A stretch of DNA of 64,000 bases from a virus: IMG/VR virus record IMGVR_UViG_3300046004_002544, positions 1 through 64,000 of that record. The stretch is one strand, 5' to 3'. A program made the position numbers and the translations under genes. Below, piece by piece: positions 1 through 8,705 of this stretch (its first letter is position 1; every line of letters begins with the position of its first letter). Below the pieces are notes generated by a model. It was not told the origin of the DNA, ran no database searches, and saw only the letters and a program-made list of their open reading frames with translations.

Positions 1-1
1 C

Positions 2-28
2 AAGGACGAGGCTGACCCCCTCGCCTAA
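2..28 (+). CDS. C-terminal end of an upstream gene (partial)
   Basis: Eight codons (K D E A D P L A) precede a TAA in the frame that opens the window, and the next gene follows 15 bp later with a GGAG ribosome site between. The placement upstream of the head-tail adaptor suggests a head gene. The fragment is too short to recognise, and the frame could be open by chance. Confidence 0.4.
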   Translation, partial: KDEADPLA

Positions 29-43
29 TCTGGAGAACTAGTC

Positions 44-580
44 ATGGCCCTCATCGTCCAAACCTATCCCACTGTGACGGCGGGGGCCAACGGCTACGTC
101 TCCCTGGTAGAGCTCAAGGCCTACCTGGACGCCCGCCTCAAGAGCTATGCGGGCAAAGAAGACCCCCAGCTCGAGGCGGCCATCATCGAGGCCACAACCT
201 ACGTGGACCTCCGCTTCACCTACATCGGCTACAGGCTCGAGGCAAACCAGGACACCGAGTGGCCTCGCCAGAACGCCTGGGATGACCGCGGCGACAAGGT
301 CGACGGCATCCCCAAGGCTGTCAAGTCAGCGACTTGCGAGTACGCCTTCCGCGCTCTCTCGGCTGAGCTCATGGCTGACCCTGAGCGCGACGCCTCCGGC
401 CTGCAGGTCCAGAGCAAGTCCGAAACCGTCGGGCCCATCTCCACCGCCGTCACATTCGCCGACCGTGCAGGCTCTGCCCTGCCGGCCTATCCCGCCGCCG
501 ATCGGCTGCTCACTTCCCGTGGTCTGGTGTTCTCCGGCACGTCGAGTGGCCTGGGCACCATGAACACGGTGCTGGGCTAA
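44..580 (+). CDS. Head-tail connector (adaptor), DnaT-like phage family
   Basis: This 178-aa protein looks like the putative DnaT-like adaptor family found in siphovirus head-tail modules. It has an N-terminal segment with a Tyr-Leu-rich helix (YVSLVELKAYLDAR), then EAAIIEATTYVDLRF, then W-P-R and a helical bundle with CEYAFRAL. In HK97-type phages such adaptors sit under the portal and start the connector. The TAA stop overlaps the next ATG by one base, so translation is coupled. Its neighbours are further connector, tail-terminator and tail-tube genes, which supports the role. The assignment rests on family resemblance and position. Confidence 0.75.
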   Translation: MALIVQTYPTVTAGANGYVSLVELKAYLDARLKSYAGKEDPQLEAAIIEATTYVDLRFTYIGYRLEANQDTEWPRQNAWDDRGDKVDGIPKAVKSATCEYAFRALSAELMADPERDASGLQVQSKSETVGPISTAVTFADRAGSALPAYPAADRLLTSRGLVFSGTSSGLGTMNTVLG

Positions 581-951
581 TGGCCGGCCCGTACGACGCG
601 GCGGTCGCCGTCGCCTTCAAGCTGGTTAAGGCCAAAGGTCGGACCGACGGCAAGCTCACCAGGCCTGGTGGCAACACGCCTGACCCGGCCACGCCCTGGA
701 GGCCCTCAGAGGACCCCGACCTGGTCATCGGTGAAGGCATCAGCATCGTGGTGCTGGACGCTGCCGTCGCAAAGGTGGACGGCCTCACAGAGGGCAGCAG
801 CGCGGTCGGCTTCCTGGCTGCGGGCTCTGGCATCATTCCGAAGCTGGGCGACCTCCTCGAAACCAAGGGCGCCAGGTATTCCATCCTCAAGGCCGACGAG
901 CTCGCCCCGGGCGACACGACGATCCTGTACATCCTCCACCTGAAGGGCTAA
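580..951 (+). CDS. Putative head-closure/connector protein
   Basis: This 123-aa protein starts within the stop of the adaptor gene (TAATG). I do not recognise a named domain with certainty. The order adaptor, this gene, tail terminator, tail tube matches the usual place of a head-closure or stopper protein in siphoviruses. The sequence is rich in Gly, Asp and short beta-prone segments (GISIVVLDAAVAKV, TTILYILHLKG) and has no membrane segment. The function is inferred from gene order alone. Confidence 0.6.
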   Translation: MAGPYDAAVAVAFKLVKAKGRTDGKLTRPGGNTPDPATPWRPSEDPDLVIGEGISIVVLDAAVAKVDGLTEGSSAVGFLAAGSGIIPKLGDLLETKGARYSILKADELAPGDTTILYILHLKG

Positions 952-955
952 AGCC

Positions 956-1402
956 ATGACGACCCCGCTTGAGGCGACTGACGCCATGTGCAAGCTGCTC
1001 AACGACGCCTGGCAGGCGCGGGCCGGAGCCATCTGCGGTGGTGACGTTCCCCAGATCGAGTGGCCCAATGTGCCGGTCGTCGGCCCTAAGCTGGCCGACG
1101 GGAACGTCCCCTGGGGCAAGCTGCTGATCGAGCACACCGGCGGCGATCAGCGCACCTTCGGTCCGGTCGGGCAGCGCCGCATGGAGCGGTGGGGTGAATT
1201 GACCTTCCAGGTTTTCGTCCCCGCCGGCAAACGCGGGCTCGAGCTGGCGGGCCAGCTCGCTAAGGTCGCGCTCAACGCCTACGAGGGTTCAACTCTCGAC
1301 GGCGTCCGCTTCCGCCGCGTCGGTTTGAAGGATGTGGGAGTCAACGGCGCCTGGCAGCAGACGAACGTGACAGCCCACTTCGAATACGACGAGGCGGCCT
1401 GA
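956..1402 (+). CDS. Tail terminator-like protein (DUF4128 type)
   Basis: This 148-aa protein resembles the DUF4128 tail-terminator-like family, which caps the tail tube and joins it to the connector. The N-terminal helix is followed by a region with P-W-GKLLIEH, then a beta-rich core with RRMERWGELTFQVFVPAGK and a C-terminal strand ending in TAHFEYDEAA, the layout of gpU/gp17-like proteins. It begins 4 bp after the previous stop. The tail-tube gene follows directly with a clear AGGAGG ribosome site. Confidence 0.7.
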   Translation: MTTPLEATDAMCKLLNDAWQARAGAICGGDVPQIEWPNVPVVGPKLADGNVPWGKLLIEHTGGDQRTFGPVGQRRMERWGELTFQVFVPAGKRGLELAGQLAKVALNAYEGSTLDGVRFRRVGLKDVGVNGAWQQTNVTAHFEYDEAA

Positions 1403-1423
1403 CCCCTTTAGGAGGAGCCGATA

Positions 1424-2902
1424 ATGGGCGCCATCACCGCTGACAGCAATGGCTCCGGCCTCAGGATTGCGGAGGAGACCTACGGGACCCCCGGCACCCT
1501 GCCCGGGACCCCCGTCTGGGAACCCTATGAGCCGAACAGCTACGGCGACTTTGGCGGCCAGACCAAGACCACGGCGCGCACGCCGATCGCCGCCGACCGC
1601 CAGCGGCGCAAGGGCGTCGTCACGGACTTCGACGCCGTCGCGGGCTTCCAGTCCGACTTCACGTCCAAGGGCATGTACACCCTGATGCAGGGCTTCATGT
1701 TCGCTGACTGGCGGGCGAAGACCAACCTGCTGCCCAGCGCCGTGTCGGCCACCCTGTACACCGTCCCGTCGGGCGGCGCCGGCTTCCTGGTCAACAGCAT
1801 CGCCTTCGGCGAAGGCTTCGCGGTCGCCACCAACAACGGCATCCACGTTGTCACCGCTTCGGCCGGCACCACCGTCACGGCCCCCGGCCTGGCGACGGAA
1901 GCCTCGCCTCCGACTGGCGCCAAGATCACGCGCGTTGGCCATCAGGGCGCCTCGGCGGACCTCACCCTGACCGTCACGGGCGGCATTCCCACCCTGGGCT
2001 CCACGGCCCTGAACTTCACGACCCTGGGTCTCATCCCGGGTGAGTGGCTGTTCATCGGCGGGGACAGCGCGGCCCTGGCGTACGCCACCGCGGCCAACAA
2101 GGGCTTTTACCGGATCAAGACGATCGCCGCCAATGCGATCGTGTTCGACCGCTGGCCCGTCGGCGTGACGACCGACACCGGCACCGGCAAGACGATCCAG
2201 CTGTTCTTCGGCCACGTCATCAAGAACGAGTCCGACCCGGCTCTCCAGAAGCTGCGCACCTACCAGGCCGAGCGCACCCTCAACGCGACCAACATCCAGT
2301 ACGTCAAGGGCTGCGCCGCGGACAAGCTGTCCATCGACGTCAAGACCGGCGACAAGATCACCGTCGACATCGGTATGGTCGGACTGGACGAGGAAGACCT
2401 CGGCGCCGCAAAGGGTGGCACCCGCCCGGCCGTCCCGGCCCAGGTGGCGTTCAACTCGTCCTCGGACTTCACCCGGCTGCGTCTCATCAACGACAGCCTG
2501 GGCAGCGACCTGGCGGTCTACCTGACCGACCTGAAGCTGGAAGTGAACAACGGGATCGTCGCGGCCAAGGCCATCGGCACCCTCGGCGGCTTCGACCTGA
2601 ACGCTGCGGACTTCGCGGTTACCGGCTCCGTCGAGGCCTACTTCGCCTCGATCGTCGCGGTGCAGCAGGTCAAGGCCAACGCTGACGTGGCCCTCGACTT
2701 CGCCCTGGTGGCGTCGGTCGGTGGCTTCGCCCTCGGCTGGTTGTTCGACATCCCGCTCATCGGCCTGGGCGACGGTCGCGTCAAGGTGGAGAAGGACAAG
2801 CCGGTGAAGCTGCCGCTGTCCATGGACGCCGCGGCCCACCCCACCCTGAACCACACCCTCCTGGTGTGCAACTTCCCCTACCTCCCCGCCGGCGCGCTCT
2901 AA
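1424..2902 (+). CDS. Major tail tube protein
   Basis: At 492 aa this is a large tail-tube protein, preceded by an AGGAGG site. The N-terminus (GSGLRIAEETYGT) and the middle (YQAERTLNATNIQYVKGCAADKLSI) match tube proteins of siphoviruses. They are followed by a repeated beta-rich fold and a C-terminal ADKPVKLPLSMDAAAHP-like strand region. The extra length over the usual 200-350 aa probably reflects inserted surface domains. A strong terminator follows, and chaperone and tape measure genes come next, which fits the usual high expression of tube protein. Confidence 0.85.
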   Translation: MGAITADSNGSGLRIAEETYGTPGTLPGTPVWEPYEPNSYGDFGGQTKTTARTPIAADRQRRKGVVTDFDAVAGFQSDFTSKGMYTLMQGFMFADWRAKTNLLPSAVSATLYTVPSGGAGFLVNSIAFGEGFAVATNNGIHVVTASAGTTVTAPGLATEASPPTGAKITRVGHQGASADLTLTVTGGIPTLGSTALNFTTLGLIPGEWLFIGGDSAALAYATAANKGFYRIKTIAANAIVFDRWPVGVTTDTGTGKTIQLFFGHVIKNESDPALQKLRTYQAERTLNATNIQYVKGCAADKLSIDVKTGDKITVDIGMVGLDEEDLGAAKGGTRPAVPAQVAFNSSSDFTRLRLINDSLGSDLAVYLTDLKLEVNNGIVAAKAIGTLGGFDLNAADFAVTGSVEAYFASIVAVQQVKANADVALDFALVASVGGFALGWLFDIPLIGLGDGRVKVEKDKPVKLPLSMDAAAHPTLNHTLLVCNFPYLPAGAL

Positions 2903-2926
2903 GCTTCGACGGCACCAACCAGGCAA

Positions 2927-2957
2927 GGGCCGGTCCATTCTGTGGACCGGCCCTTTT
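2927..2957 (+). terminator. Rho-independent terminator after the tail tube gene
   Basis: A perfect 11-bp stem (GGGCCGGTCCA paired with TGGACCGGCCC) has a 5-nt loop TTCTG and is followed by TTTT. It lies 24 bp after the tube stop and 21 bp before the next start, so it should lower expression of the downstream assembly genes relative to the tube gene. Confidence 0.9.
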
Positions 2958-2977
2958 CCTATACGGAGCTACAGAAC

Positions 2978-3481
2978 ATGACCACCTCGACCCCGCCGGC
3001 CATCAACAAGGCCAGCCCCTTCGCCCTGTTCGAGACGAACACCGACCTGGAGAAGGCCGGCATCGACCTGGACTACGGCGCCTTCTATCTCACGGTCGCC
3101 CGCGCGGGCGGCAGCAACACCCGCTTTGGCGAGGTGCTGCGCGCCAAGCTGGCGCCCTACCGCCGCGCCATCGAGACCGAGACGATGGACGACGAGCTGG
3201 CCGGCCGCCTGGCGGTCGAAGCCTTCGCGGAGTCCGTCATCACCGGCTGGGGCCGCTTCAAGGTCGACGAGGCCGGCGCCACCGTCCTGGACGCCCAGGG
3301 CAACAAGGTCCGGGTCCCGGGCAAGATGCCCTGGCGTGACGGCTCCGAGCGGGACTTCTCGGTCGAGAATGTGACCGAGCTGTTCAAGCTGCTGCCCGAC
3401 CTGGCGCGCGACGCCATGACCCAGGCCCAGCGCCAGACGCTGTTCCGGCGCACCCTGGCGGAGATCGACGGAAAAAACTAG
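2978..3481 (+). CDS. Tail assembly chaperone (gpG-like, short product)
   Basis: This 167-aa protein lies between tail tube and tape measure, the fixed place of the tail assembly chaperone. I chose the ATG at 2978, which has CGGAG upstream, rather than an earlier in-frame ATG that lies inside the terminator hairpin. The last codons before TAG read D G K N across a run of six A and then C, a perfect -1 slippery heptamer. The -1 frame stays open for another 115 codons, so the ribosome should make both this short form and a 282-aa GT-like fusion, as in lambda G/GT. Confidence 0.8.
   Translation: MTTSTPPAINKASPFALFETNTDLEKAGIDLDYGAFYLTVARAGGSNTRFGEVLRAKLAPYRRAIETETMDDELAGRLAVEAFAESVITGWGRFKVDEAGATVLDAQGNKVRVPGKMPWRDGSERDFSVENVTELFKLLPDLARDAMTQAQRQTLFRRTLAEIDGKN
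3472..3478 (+). other. Programmed -1 ribosomal frameshift site (A AAA AAC)
   Basis: The heptamer A AAA AAC is in the zero frame of the chaperone gene, with codons AAA AAC immediately before the TAG. It fits the X XXY YYZ rule exactly, and the -1 frame continues without a stop to 3825. Frameshifting here is known for this gene pair in many siphoviruses. Confidence 0.85.
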
Positions 3482-3825
3482 CGGCGGTCCTGCTCTACAC
3501 GCTGGAGCAGGGCCCGACCGAGAAGTCGATCATCAAGCAAGCCCTCCGGCGGCGCCAGGCGCTGCCGGAGGCGATTGCAGGAGCTCCCCACCTCCCGGAG
3601 CACCTGCTGGACTACTGGGAGGCCTACGATCAGCTCTCTACCTGCCGCGCCTACATCGGGATGGCAGGTGTCCCGGCTTCGATCCCCTGGACGGCGATCG
3701 AGAAGTATGCCCGCCAACACGGGTTCACCGGCAGCTCCTTCGACGACTTAGTGACCATCGTACGGGCCATGGACGAGGCCTACCGCGACAAGGTCATCAA
3801 GGAGCTCCCGAGTGGCGACGGCTGA
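3478..3825 (+). CDS. Frameshifted C-terminal extension of the tail assembly chaperone (T part)
   Basis: There is no start codon for this reading frame, but 115 sense codons follow the slip and encode a protein-like sequence. It is helical and charged, with DYWEAYDQLSTCRAY and WTAIEKYARQHGF, the Trp- and Tyr-rich type of sequence seen in T-like domains that bind the tape measure. The TGA overlaps the start of the next gene. It is expected only as part of the 282-aa fusion with the upstream chaperone. Confidence 0.8.
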   Translation, partial: LAAVLLYTLEQGPTEKSIIKQALRRRQALPEAIAGAPHLPEHLLDYWEAYDQLSTCRAYIGMAGVPASIPWTAIEKYARQHGFTGSSFDDLVTIVRAMDEAYRDKVIKELPSGDG

Positions 3826-4231
3826 ACAGTTCAGTAGGCGAATGGCGTCCCTCGGCCTTCAAGTGGCCGAGGGCGCCGACGTCGTCGTCCGAAAGGTGGC
3901 CTTGGCCGCCGACCAGGTCATCGTGATGGCCACTCCCGTCGATGAAGGCCGGGCGCGGTCCAACTGGATCGCAGCTCTCGACGCTGCCGCGGTAGGAACC
4001 GTGGAGCCGTATGCCGAGGGCGCTGCGGCGGCCAACGGGGCAATTGAACAGGCTGCCCGAGTCATCGCCGACTACGACGGTGACGTCCATTCCGAAATAC
4101 ACCTCACCAACAACCTCCCCTACATCGGCGAGCTCAATGACGGGAGCTCTGCACAAGCCCCCGCAGGCTTTGTCGAGAAGGGCGTCACCGCCGCGGTGAA
4201 GGCCGTTGGTCAGGGTCTGGAGCTCAAGTAG
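3812..4231 (+). CDS. HK97 gp10-like neck/tail completion protein
   Basis: This 139-aa protein begins with GTG and overlaps the end of the frameshifted chaperone. It contains the hallmark pattern of the HK97 gp10-like family: a helix ending in VDEGRARSNW, then a central helix, then NNLPYIGELNDGSSAQAPAGF near the C-terminus. Members act at the neck or complete the tail. Its place between chaperone and tape measure is unusual, because gp10-like genes normally lie with the connector genes upstream. Confidence 0.7.
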   Translation: MATAEQFSRRMASLGLQVAEGADVVVRKVALAADQVIVMATPVDEGRARSNWIAALDAAAVGTVEPYAEGAAAANGAIEQAARVIADYDGDVHSEIHLTNNLPYIGELNDGSSAQAPAGFVEKGVTAAVKAVGQGLELK

Positions 4232-4232
4232 G

Positions 4233-7200
4233 ATGGCTGAAGCACGCATTGACGTCGTCGTCCGGGAGGACGGCAGCCGCGTCGTGAAGAGGAACCTGGA
4301 AGACGTAGGCGAGAGCGGCAAGAAGGCCGCCTTCGGCGTCGACTTCCTGAAGAAGGCCCTGGTCGGCGCTCTGGCGGGCACCGCCGTCGTCGCCATGCTC
4401 CGGTCCCTGACCAGCGCGGCGTTCGAGTTCACCGATCAGATCACTGAGGTGTCGACCCTGGTCAACACCGCGACCTTCGACATGGACGCCCTGACCGAGG
4501 CGGCCAAGCGCCAGGCCGTGCAGTTTGGCTCCATGCCCACCCTGCAGGCCAAGGCCCTCTACCAGATTGTCTCCGCAGGCGCCTCCGACGCGACCACGGC
4601 GACCGAGCGCTTGAACGCCGCCAACCAACTGGCCGTTGGGGGCGTGACCGATGTGCTCACGGCGGCGGACGGTCTCACCTCGGTGATGAATGCGTATGGT
4701 GCTGCCGCAGGCTCTGCCACCGATGTGACGGACGCCATGTTCACCGCCGTCAAGGCAGGCAAGACGACCATCGCCGAGCTGTCCTCCTCGCTGGGCATGG
4801 TTGCGCCGCTGGCGTCGGTCGTCGGAGTGTCCTTCGACGAGCTCACCGCGTCAGTCGCCGCCCTGACCAAGGGAGGCATGGCGACGTCGGTGGCTGTGAC
4901 GGGCGTGCGAGCCATTCTGGCCGCGGTCGCCAAGCCTTCCGAGGAAGCCAAAGACCTCGCCAAGGAGCTGGGCATTGACTTCTCGGCGGCGGGTCTGAAG
5001 GCCAAGGGCTTTGCGGGCTTCCTCGAAGAGCTGACCTCCAAGACGGGCGGCAGCACCGAGAAGCTGGCCCTGCTGTTCGGCGGCGTCGAGGCCCTCGTGC
5101 CCATGCTGGCCCTGAGCGGTCAAGCCGGCGTGGACTTCTACAACATCCTCGACCAGATGGAGAACAAGACCGGCGCCACGGCCGAGGCCTTCGAGAAGAT
5201 GGCTCAAAGCCCGGGCTTCCAGCTGAACCGCGTCTTCGCAGCCATCAAGGTCGAAGCTATCGAGCTGGGCACAGGCATCGCCAAGGCCCTGGTGCCTGTC
5301 ATGAAGCTGGCGGCCGACAACATGGGGAACGTCGTCGACGTCGCCAAGCTCCTGGTCGTTGTGACTGGCGCATACATGGCGCTGATCGCCGGCAACAAGG
5401 TCCTGGGCTTTGCTGGTGAGCTGATCCGGCTGGAAAAGGCGCTCGGCGCGGCCAGCATGATGCAGGCTGTCCTCGGCGTGGCGACCAAGTTCACCACTGG
5501 CGCCTTCAACGGCCTGACCCTGGCGATCGCCGCCAACCCACTGGGCGCGCTCCTGGTCGCTGTCACAGCGGTCATCGCGGCGTTCATCCTGTTCGGCGAT
5601 CAGATCAAGATCACCTCGGACGGAGCTGTCTCCCTGAAGGATGGCTTCTTCGCCGCCCTGAGCCTGATCGGCGACATGTTCGCCGGCGTGGGGCAGTTCA
5701 TCTCGAGCACCTGGGGCACGATGGTCGACTTCCTCAAGTCGAACTTTTCGGCCTTTGGCGACTGGACGGGGGACATCCTCACTGACATCCTGAACATGGC
5801 CAAGGCCGTGATTAACGGCCAGATCGGCCTGTGGGTGTTCGCGTTCAACGCGGTCAAGCTCGTCTGGAACAACTTCCCGGGGGCCATGAACCTCCTGTTT
5901 GTGTCTGTCGTGAACCTGGGCATCACGGCCGTCGAGGCCCTGGTGAACTCCTGGCAGATCGGCCTGCGTCTGATCGCTGGCCTCGTGGGCAAGCTGAGCC
6001 CCGAGCTGGCGAGCAACCTGAACAGCGCCCTGGACAAGGTGACCGTTCGCATTCCGCGGGCAAAGGCCAGCGCCGCCGGCGCCCAGTTCGGCTCCGACCT
6101 GTCGGCGGCCGCGGGTTCGGCGTTCAGCACCGACTTCGTGGGTGACGCCACCGACGCGATCATCAAGCGCGCCAGGGAGCGGGGCTCGGCCAGCGGCGCT
6201 GGAGGCGTTGTGACTGGAGCGACGGACCCGGCCGCCGCGGCGGTTGAGGACGCCACCAGCGACGCGGGCAAAGGCGGCAAGGATACCGGTCAGACCCGTG
6301 TCCAGTACCTGCAACAGCTCCGGGAAGAGACCCAGGCGGCGACCGACGTCGCCAAGGGCCTCAACTACGAGTGGCGCCAGGTCGACAGCGACATGGCGGG
6401 CATCGCGCAGAACCTGAAGGAGAACAACTGGGCGCCCCTCACGGAAGGCGAGACCCTCGCCCTGCGTGAGAAGATCAAGGCCATGTACGACGAGCAGGCC
6501 CTGCAGCAGATGCGGGATGGCATCCTGCAGGCCGCCCGTGAGCCCCAGCTTGAGTACGAGCGGCACCTCAAGGCCGCCAAGCAGCTCCTCGACGCGGGCA
6601 AGCTGAGCCTCGACGAATGGACGGACTCTGTGCAGGATGCGCGGATTGCCTTCCTGCAGACCAAGGACGACCTGGCGTCTGGCCTCGAGCTGGGCAGGCT
6701 GCAGGTTCTGAAGGAAGTCGCCGACGACGCTTCGCGGGTCGCCTCGGCCTACCGCGCCCAGTTCATGGCGGCCAATGACGGACTGCTCCAGCTGCAGGCT
6801 AACGCCGCGGCCCTGAAGCAGCTCATGATCGACGACCCCATCAACTCGGGGAACTATGGCCGCGAGCTCCAGAACATCGCCATGGCCGCCGCCGCCCTCC
6901 GGGTTGAGATGGGCCAGGGTAGCCTCACCGATGTCATGGTGACGAGCCTCGGAGGCCTCGTGGGAGGCTTCCGCGGCGTGGCAGCCGAGCTGACCACCAT
7001 CTGGGGCGACTTCAACACCAAGCTGGTGGATGGGTTCGCCGACAGCATTGGCCGGGCGATCGTGTATGGAGACGACCTCAAGGAGTCCCTGCGCGACCTG
7101 GCGCGCTCCGCCTTGTCGGAACTCATCTCCGCTCTCGTCAAGGTCGGTATCCAGTGGCTCATCAACAAGGCCATGGCCCTCGCGGGCATCGGAGCTACGA

Positions 7201-7922
7201 CCGCCGCGACTGTGGCGTCTCACGCCACTACCACGGCCAGCGCCATTGGCGCTACGGCCGCAGCCACGACCGCCTCGGTCGCCGCGGGCGCTCTGACGGC
7301 CGCCGCGTGGGCGCCGGCCGCCGCTGCAGTGTCCCTCGCCTCGTTCGGTGCGAACGCCGCGCCGGCCGCCGCGGGCATCTCGCTCACCGCGGCCCTGGCG
7401 ATCGCCGTGCTCGCGGCGGGCGCCGGCTTCCTGCTGGCCAAGGCGTTCCGCACGGGTGGCCCGGTCTCCGGCCCGGGCACCGGGACGTCGGACAGCATCC
7501 CTGCCTGGCTCTCGGATGGTGAGTTCGTGGTGAACGCCAATGCGACGAGCCAGAACAGGCAGCTCCTGGAGCTCATCAACTCGGGCACTGACGTCGGAGC
7601 CATGATGGTGGCGCGGGCGTCGAATGACAACCGCTTCGCCCGCGGTGGTGGAGTGGGTCGGGCGGTCACGGTCATGCGGCCCACGTCCCAAGCGATGCCT
7701 TCCGGCGACGTCAACGTCACCATCGAGGATCACTCGCAAAAGGGCATGGACTTCGAGGTCGAGCAGGTTGGCCCTAACCAAGTGCGTATCATCGCTCGAG
7801 AGGAAGCTCGGCGCACGCTGCGCGACGAGGGCCCCGCCCTGGTCGCCGGCGAAATCAGCAACCCCAACTCGAAGACCTCCAGGGCTCTGGGTCAGCACAC
7901 CAAGACGGAGAGGAAGCGGTAA
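4233..7922 (+). CDS. Tail tape measure protein (TP901 type)
   Basis: This 1,229-aa protein is the longest in the tail module. I placed the start at the ATG at 4233, just after the stop of the previous gene. Residues about 60-330 hold the TP901 core (VGVSFDELTASVAALTKGG, then GVRAILAAVAKPSEEAKD). They are followed by hydrophobic segments near 380-460, a coiled-coil middle and an Ala-rich hydrophobic stretch near 960-1080. The C-terminus has the common GGPVSGPGTGTSDSIPAWLS motif. Tape length sets tail length; at about 0.15 nm per residue this predicts a tail near 180 nm, which points to a siphovirus. Confidence 0.92.
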   Translation: MAEARIDVVVREDGSRVVKRNLEDVGESGKKAAFGVDFLKKALVGALAGTAVVAMLRSLTSAAFEFTDQITEVSTLVNTATFDMDALTEAAKRQAVQFGSMPTLQAKALYQIVSAGASDATTATERLNAANQLAVGGVTDVLTAADGLTSVMNAYGAAAGSATDVTDAMFTAVKAGKTTIAELSSSLGMVAPLASVVGVSFDELTASVAALTKGGMATSVAVTGVRAILAAVAKPSEEAKDLAKELGIDFSAAGLKAKGFAGFLEELTSKTGGSTEKLALLFGGVEALVPMLALSGQAGVDFYNILDQMENKTGATAEAFEKMAQSPGFQLNRVFAAIKVEAIELGTGIAKALVPVMKLAADNMGNVVDVAKLLVVVTGAYMALIAGNKVLGFAGELIRLEKALGAASMMQAVLGVATKFTTGAFNGLTLAIAANPLGALLVAVTAVIAAFILFGDQIKITSDGAVSLKDGFFAALSLIGDMFAGVGQFISSTWGTMVDFLKSNFSAFGDWTGDILTDILNMAKAVINGQIGLWVFAFNAVKLVWNNFPGAMNLLFVSVVNLGITAVEALVNSWQIGLRLIAGLVGKLSPELASNLNSALDKVTVRIPRAKASAAGAQFGSDLSAAAGSAFSTDFVGDATDAIIKRARERGSASGAGGVVTGATDPAAAAVEDATSDAGKGGKDTGQTRVQYLQQLREETQAATDVAKGLNYEWRQVDSDMAGIAQNLKENNWAPLTEGETLALREKIKAMYDEQALQQMRDGILQAAREPQLEYERHLKAAKQLLDAGKLSLDEWTDSVQDARIAFLQTKDDLASGLELGRLQVLKEVADDASRVASAYRAQFMAANDGLLQLQANAAALKQLMIDDPINSGNYGRELQNIAMAAAALRVEMGQGSLTDVMVTSLGGLVGGFRGVAAELTTIWGDFNTKLVDGFADSIGRAIVYGDDLKESLRDLARSALSELISALVKVGIQWLINKAMALAGIGATTAATVASHATTTASAIGATAAATTASVAAGALTAAAWAPAAAAVSLASFGANAAPAAAGISLTAALAIAVLAAGAGFLLAKAFRTGGPVSGPGTGTSDSIPAWLSDGEFVVNANATSQNRQLLELINSGTDVGAMMVARASNDNRFARGGGVGRAVTVMRPTSQAMPSGDVNVTIEDHSQKGMDFEVEQVGPNQVRIIAREEARRTLRDEGPALVAGEISNPNSKTSRALGQHTKTERKR

Positions 7923-8288
7923 ATGGCGCTCCAGGTATGCAAGCTGGTCCCTGAGAAGGCTGGCTACACCGTGGTCGACGGCGACGGCGCCCTGCGAGTC
8001 CAGCATGAAGGACCCAGGGCGCGCTACCGTGAGGACGACGAGGGCGACCTGGCTGATGTCAGCGTCAGCTTCCTCGTGGAGGGCGCCGGGCTTGTCTATT
8101 GGCGAGCCTTCTATCGCACTGGCACGAAGCGAGGGTCCCTCCCGTTCCTGATCGACCTGGCCATCGACGGCGCTGTGCTCACCAGGCACAAGGCATGGTT
8201 TGTCCCTGGCACCGTGAAGATGGTGTCGGCAGGCGGACTGGCATACCGGGTCACCTGCCAACTGGACGTTACCCCCGCCGCCAACTAG
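7923..8288 (+). CDS. Tail-tip associated protein, first of a tandem paralogous pair
   Basis: This 121-aa protein starts directly at the tape measure stop. It shares with the next gene the pattern FYRT-x-TKRG-x-L-x-F, L-x-D-x3-LT-x-H, FV-x-GT and a C-terminal VT-x-L-x3-PA. The two genes therefore arose by duplication, or encode repeated units of one ring. The position between tape measure and DUF1833 fits distal-tail or tail-tip components. I cannot assign a named family. Confidence 0.65.
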   Translation: MALQVCKLVPEKAGYTVVDGDGALRVQHEGPRARYREDDEGDLADVSVSFLVEGAGLVYWRAFYRTGTKRGSLPFLIDLAIDGAVLTRHKAWFVPGTVKMVSAGGLAYRVTCQLDVTPAAN

Positions 8289-8294
8289 GAAGCC

Positions 8295-8705
8295 ATGACC
8301 ACTCTCACGCTGCCCATCCTCCAGGACAGCTACCAGGTCGTCGACCAAAGGGTCACCCGCTCTGTCGACACCAAGGGCGGAGGACCACGTCGGCGCCTTG
8401 ACCTGCTCGACGCGTCGGTGCGGGTCCTGGCGACCTGGAAGCTGTCGGCTGCCAAGTACGCAGCTCTCCGGACGTTCTACCGGACGACGACCAAGCGAGG
8501 CGCCTTGGTCTTTCAGGCGTACCTGATCCTGGACAGCTCAAGCCTCACCCTGCATGATTGCAACTTCGTGACGGGCACCTTCCGGCTGGTATCGATCGAC
8601 GGCGGGACCTACACCGTGACCGCTGAGCTGGAGGCTATCCCCGCTGCGGACGACGCAGGGGCCGACGCCACCGTGATGGCTGCCTATGCGGGGACTGGAT
8701 CATGA
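8295..8705 (+). CDS. Tail-tip associated protein, second of a tandem paralogous pair
   Basis: This 136-aa protein carries the same FYRTTTKRGALVF core and LTLHDCNFVTGTF segment as its upstream neighbour, with a longer C-terminus. The stop overlaps the next ATG (ATGA). Such small proteins between tape measure and the tail-tip genes usually form the distal tail. The exact role is not visible in the sequence. Confidence 0.65.
   Translation: MTTLTLPILQDSYQVVDQRVTRSVDTKGGGPRRRLDLLDASVRVLATWKLSAAKYAALRTFYRTTTKRGALVFQAYLILDSSSLTLHDCNFVTGTFRLVSIDGGTYTVTAELEAIPAADDAGADATVMAAYAGTGS

Noticed and set aside
1289-2938. 549-codon minus-strand frame opposite the tail tube gene
   Set aside because: Antisense to a well-placed tail tube gene with a good ribosome site; composition is typical of a GC-rich shadow.
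5805-5820. GGCCAAGGCC element inside the tape measure gene
   Set aside because: It encodes Met-Ala-Lys-Ala in the tape measure protein and has no -35/-10 pair nearby, so it is not counted in the promoter family.
4851-8348. Very long open frame (1,165 codons) on the minus strand opposite the tape measure gene
   Set aside because: It is antisense to a clearly recognised tape measure protein, is low in hydrophobic residues, rich in Arg, Gly, His and Asp, and has no motif. Long antisense frames are expected at this GC content.
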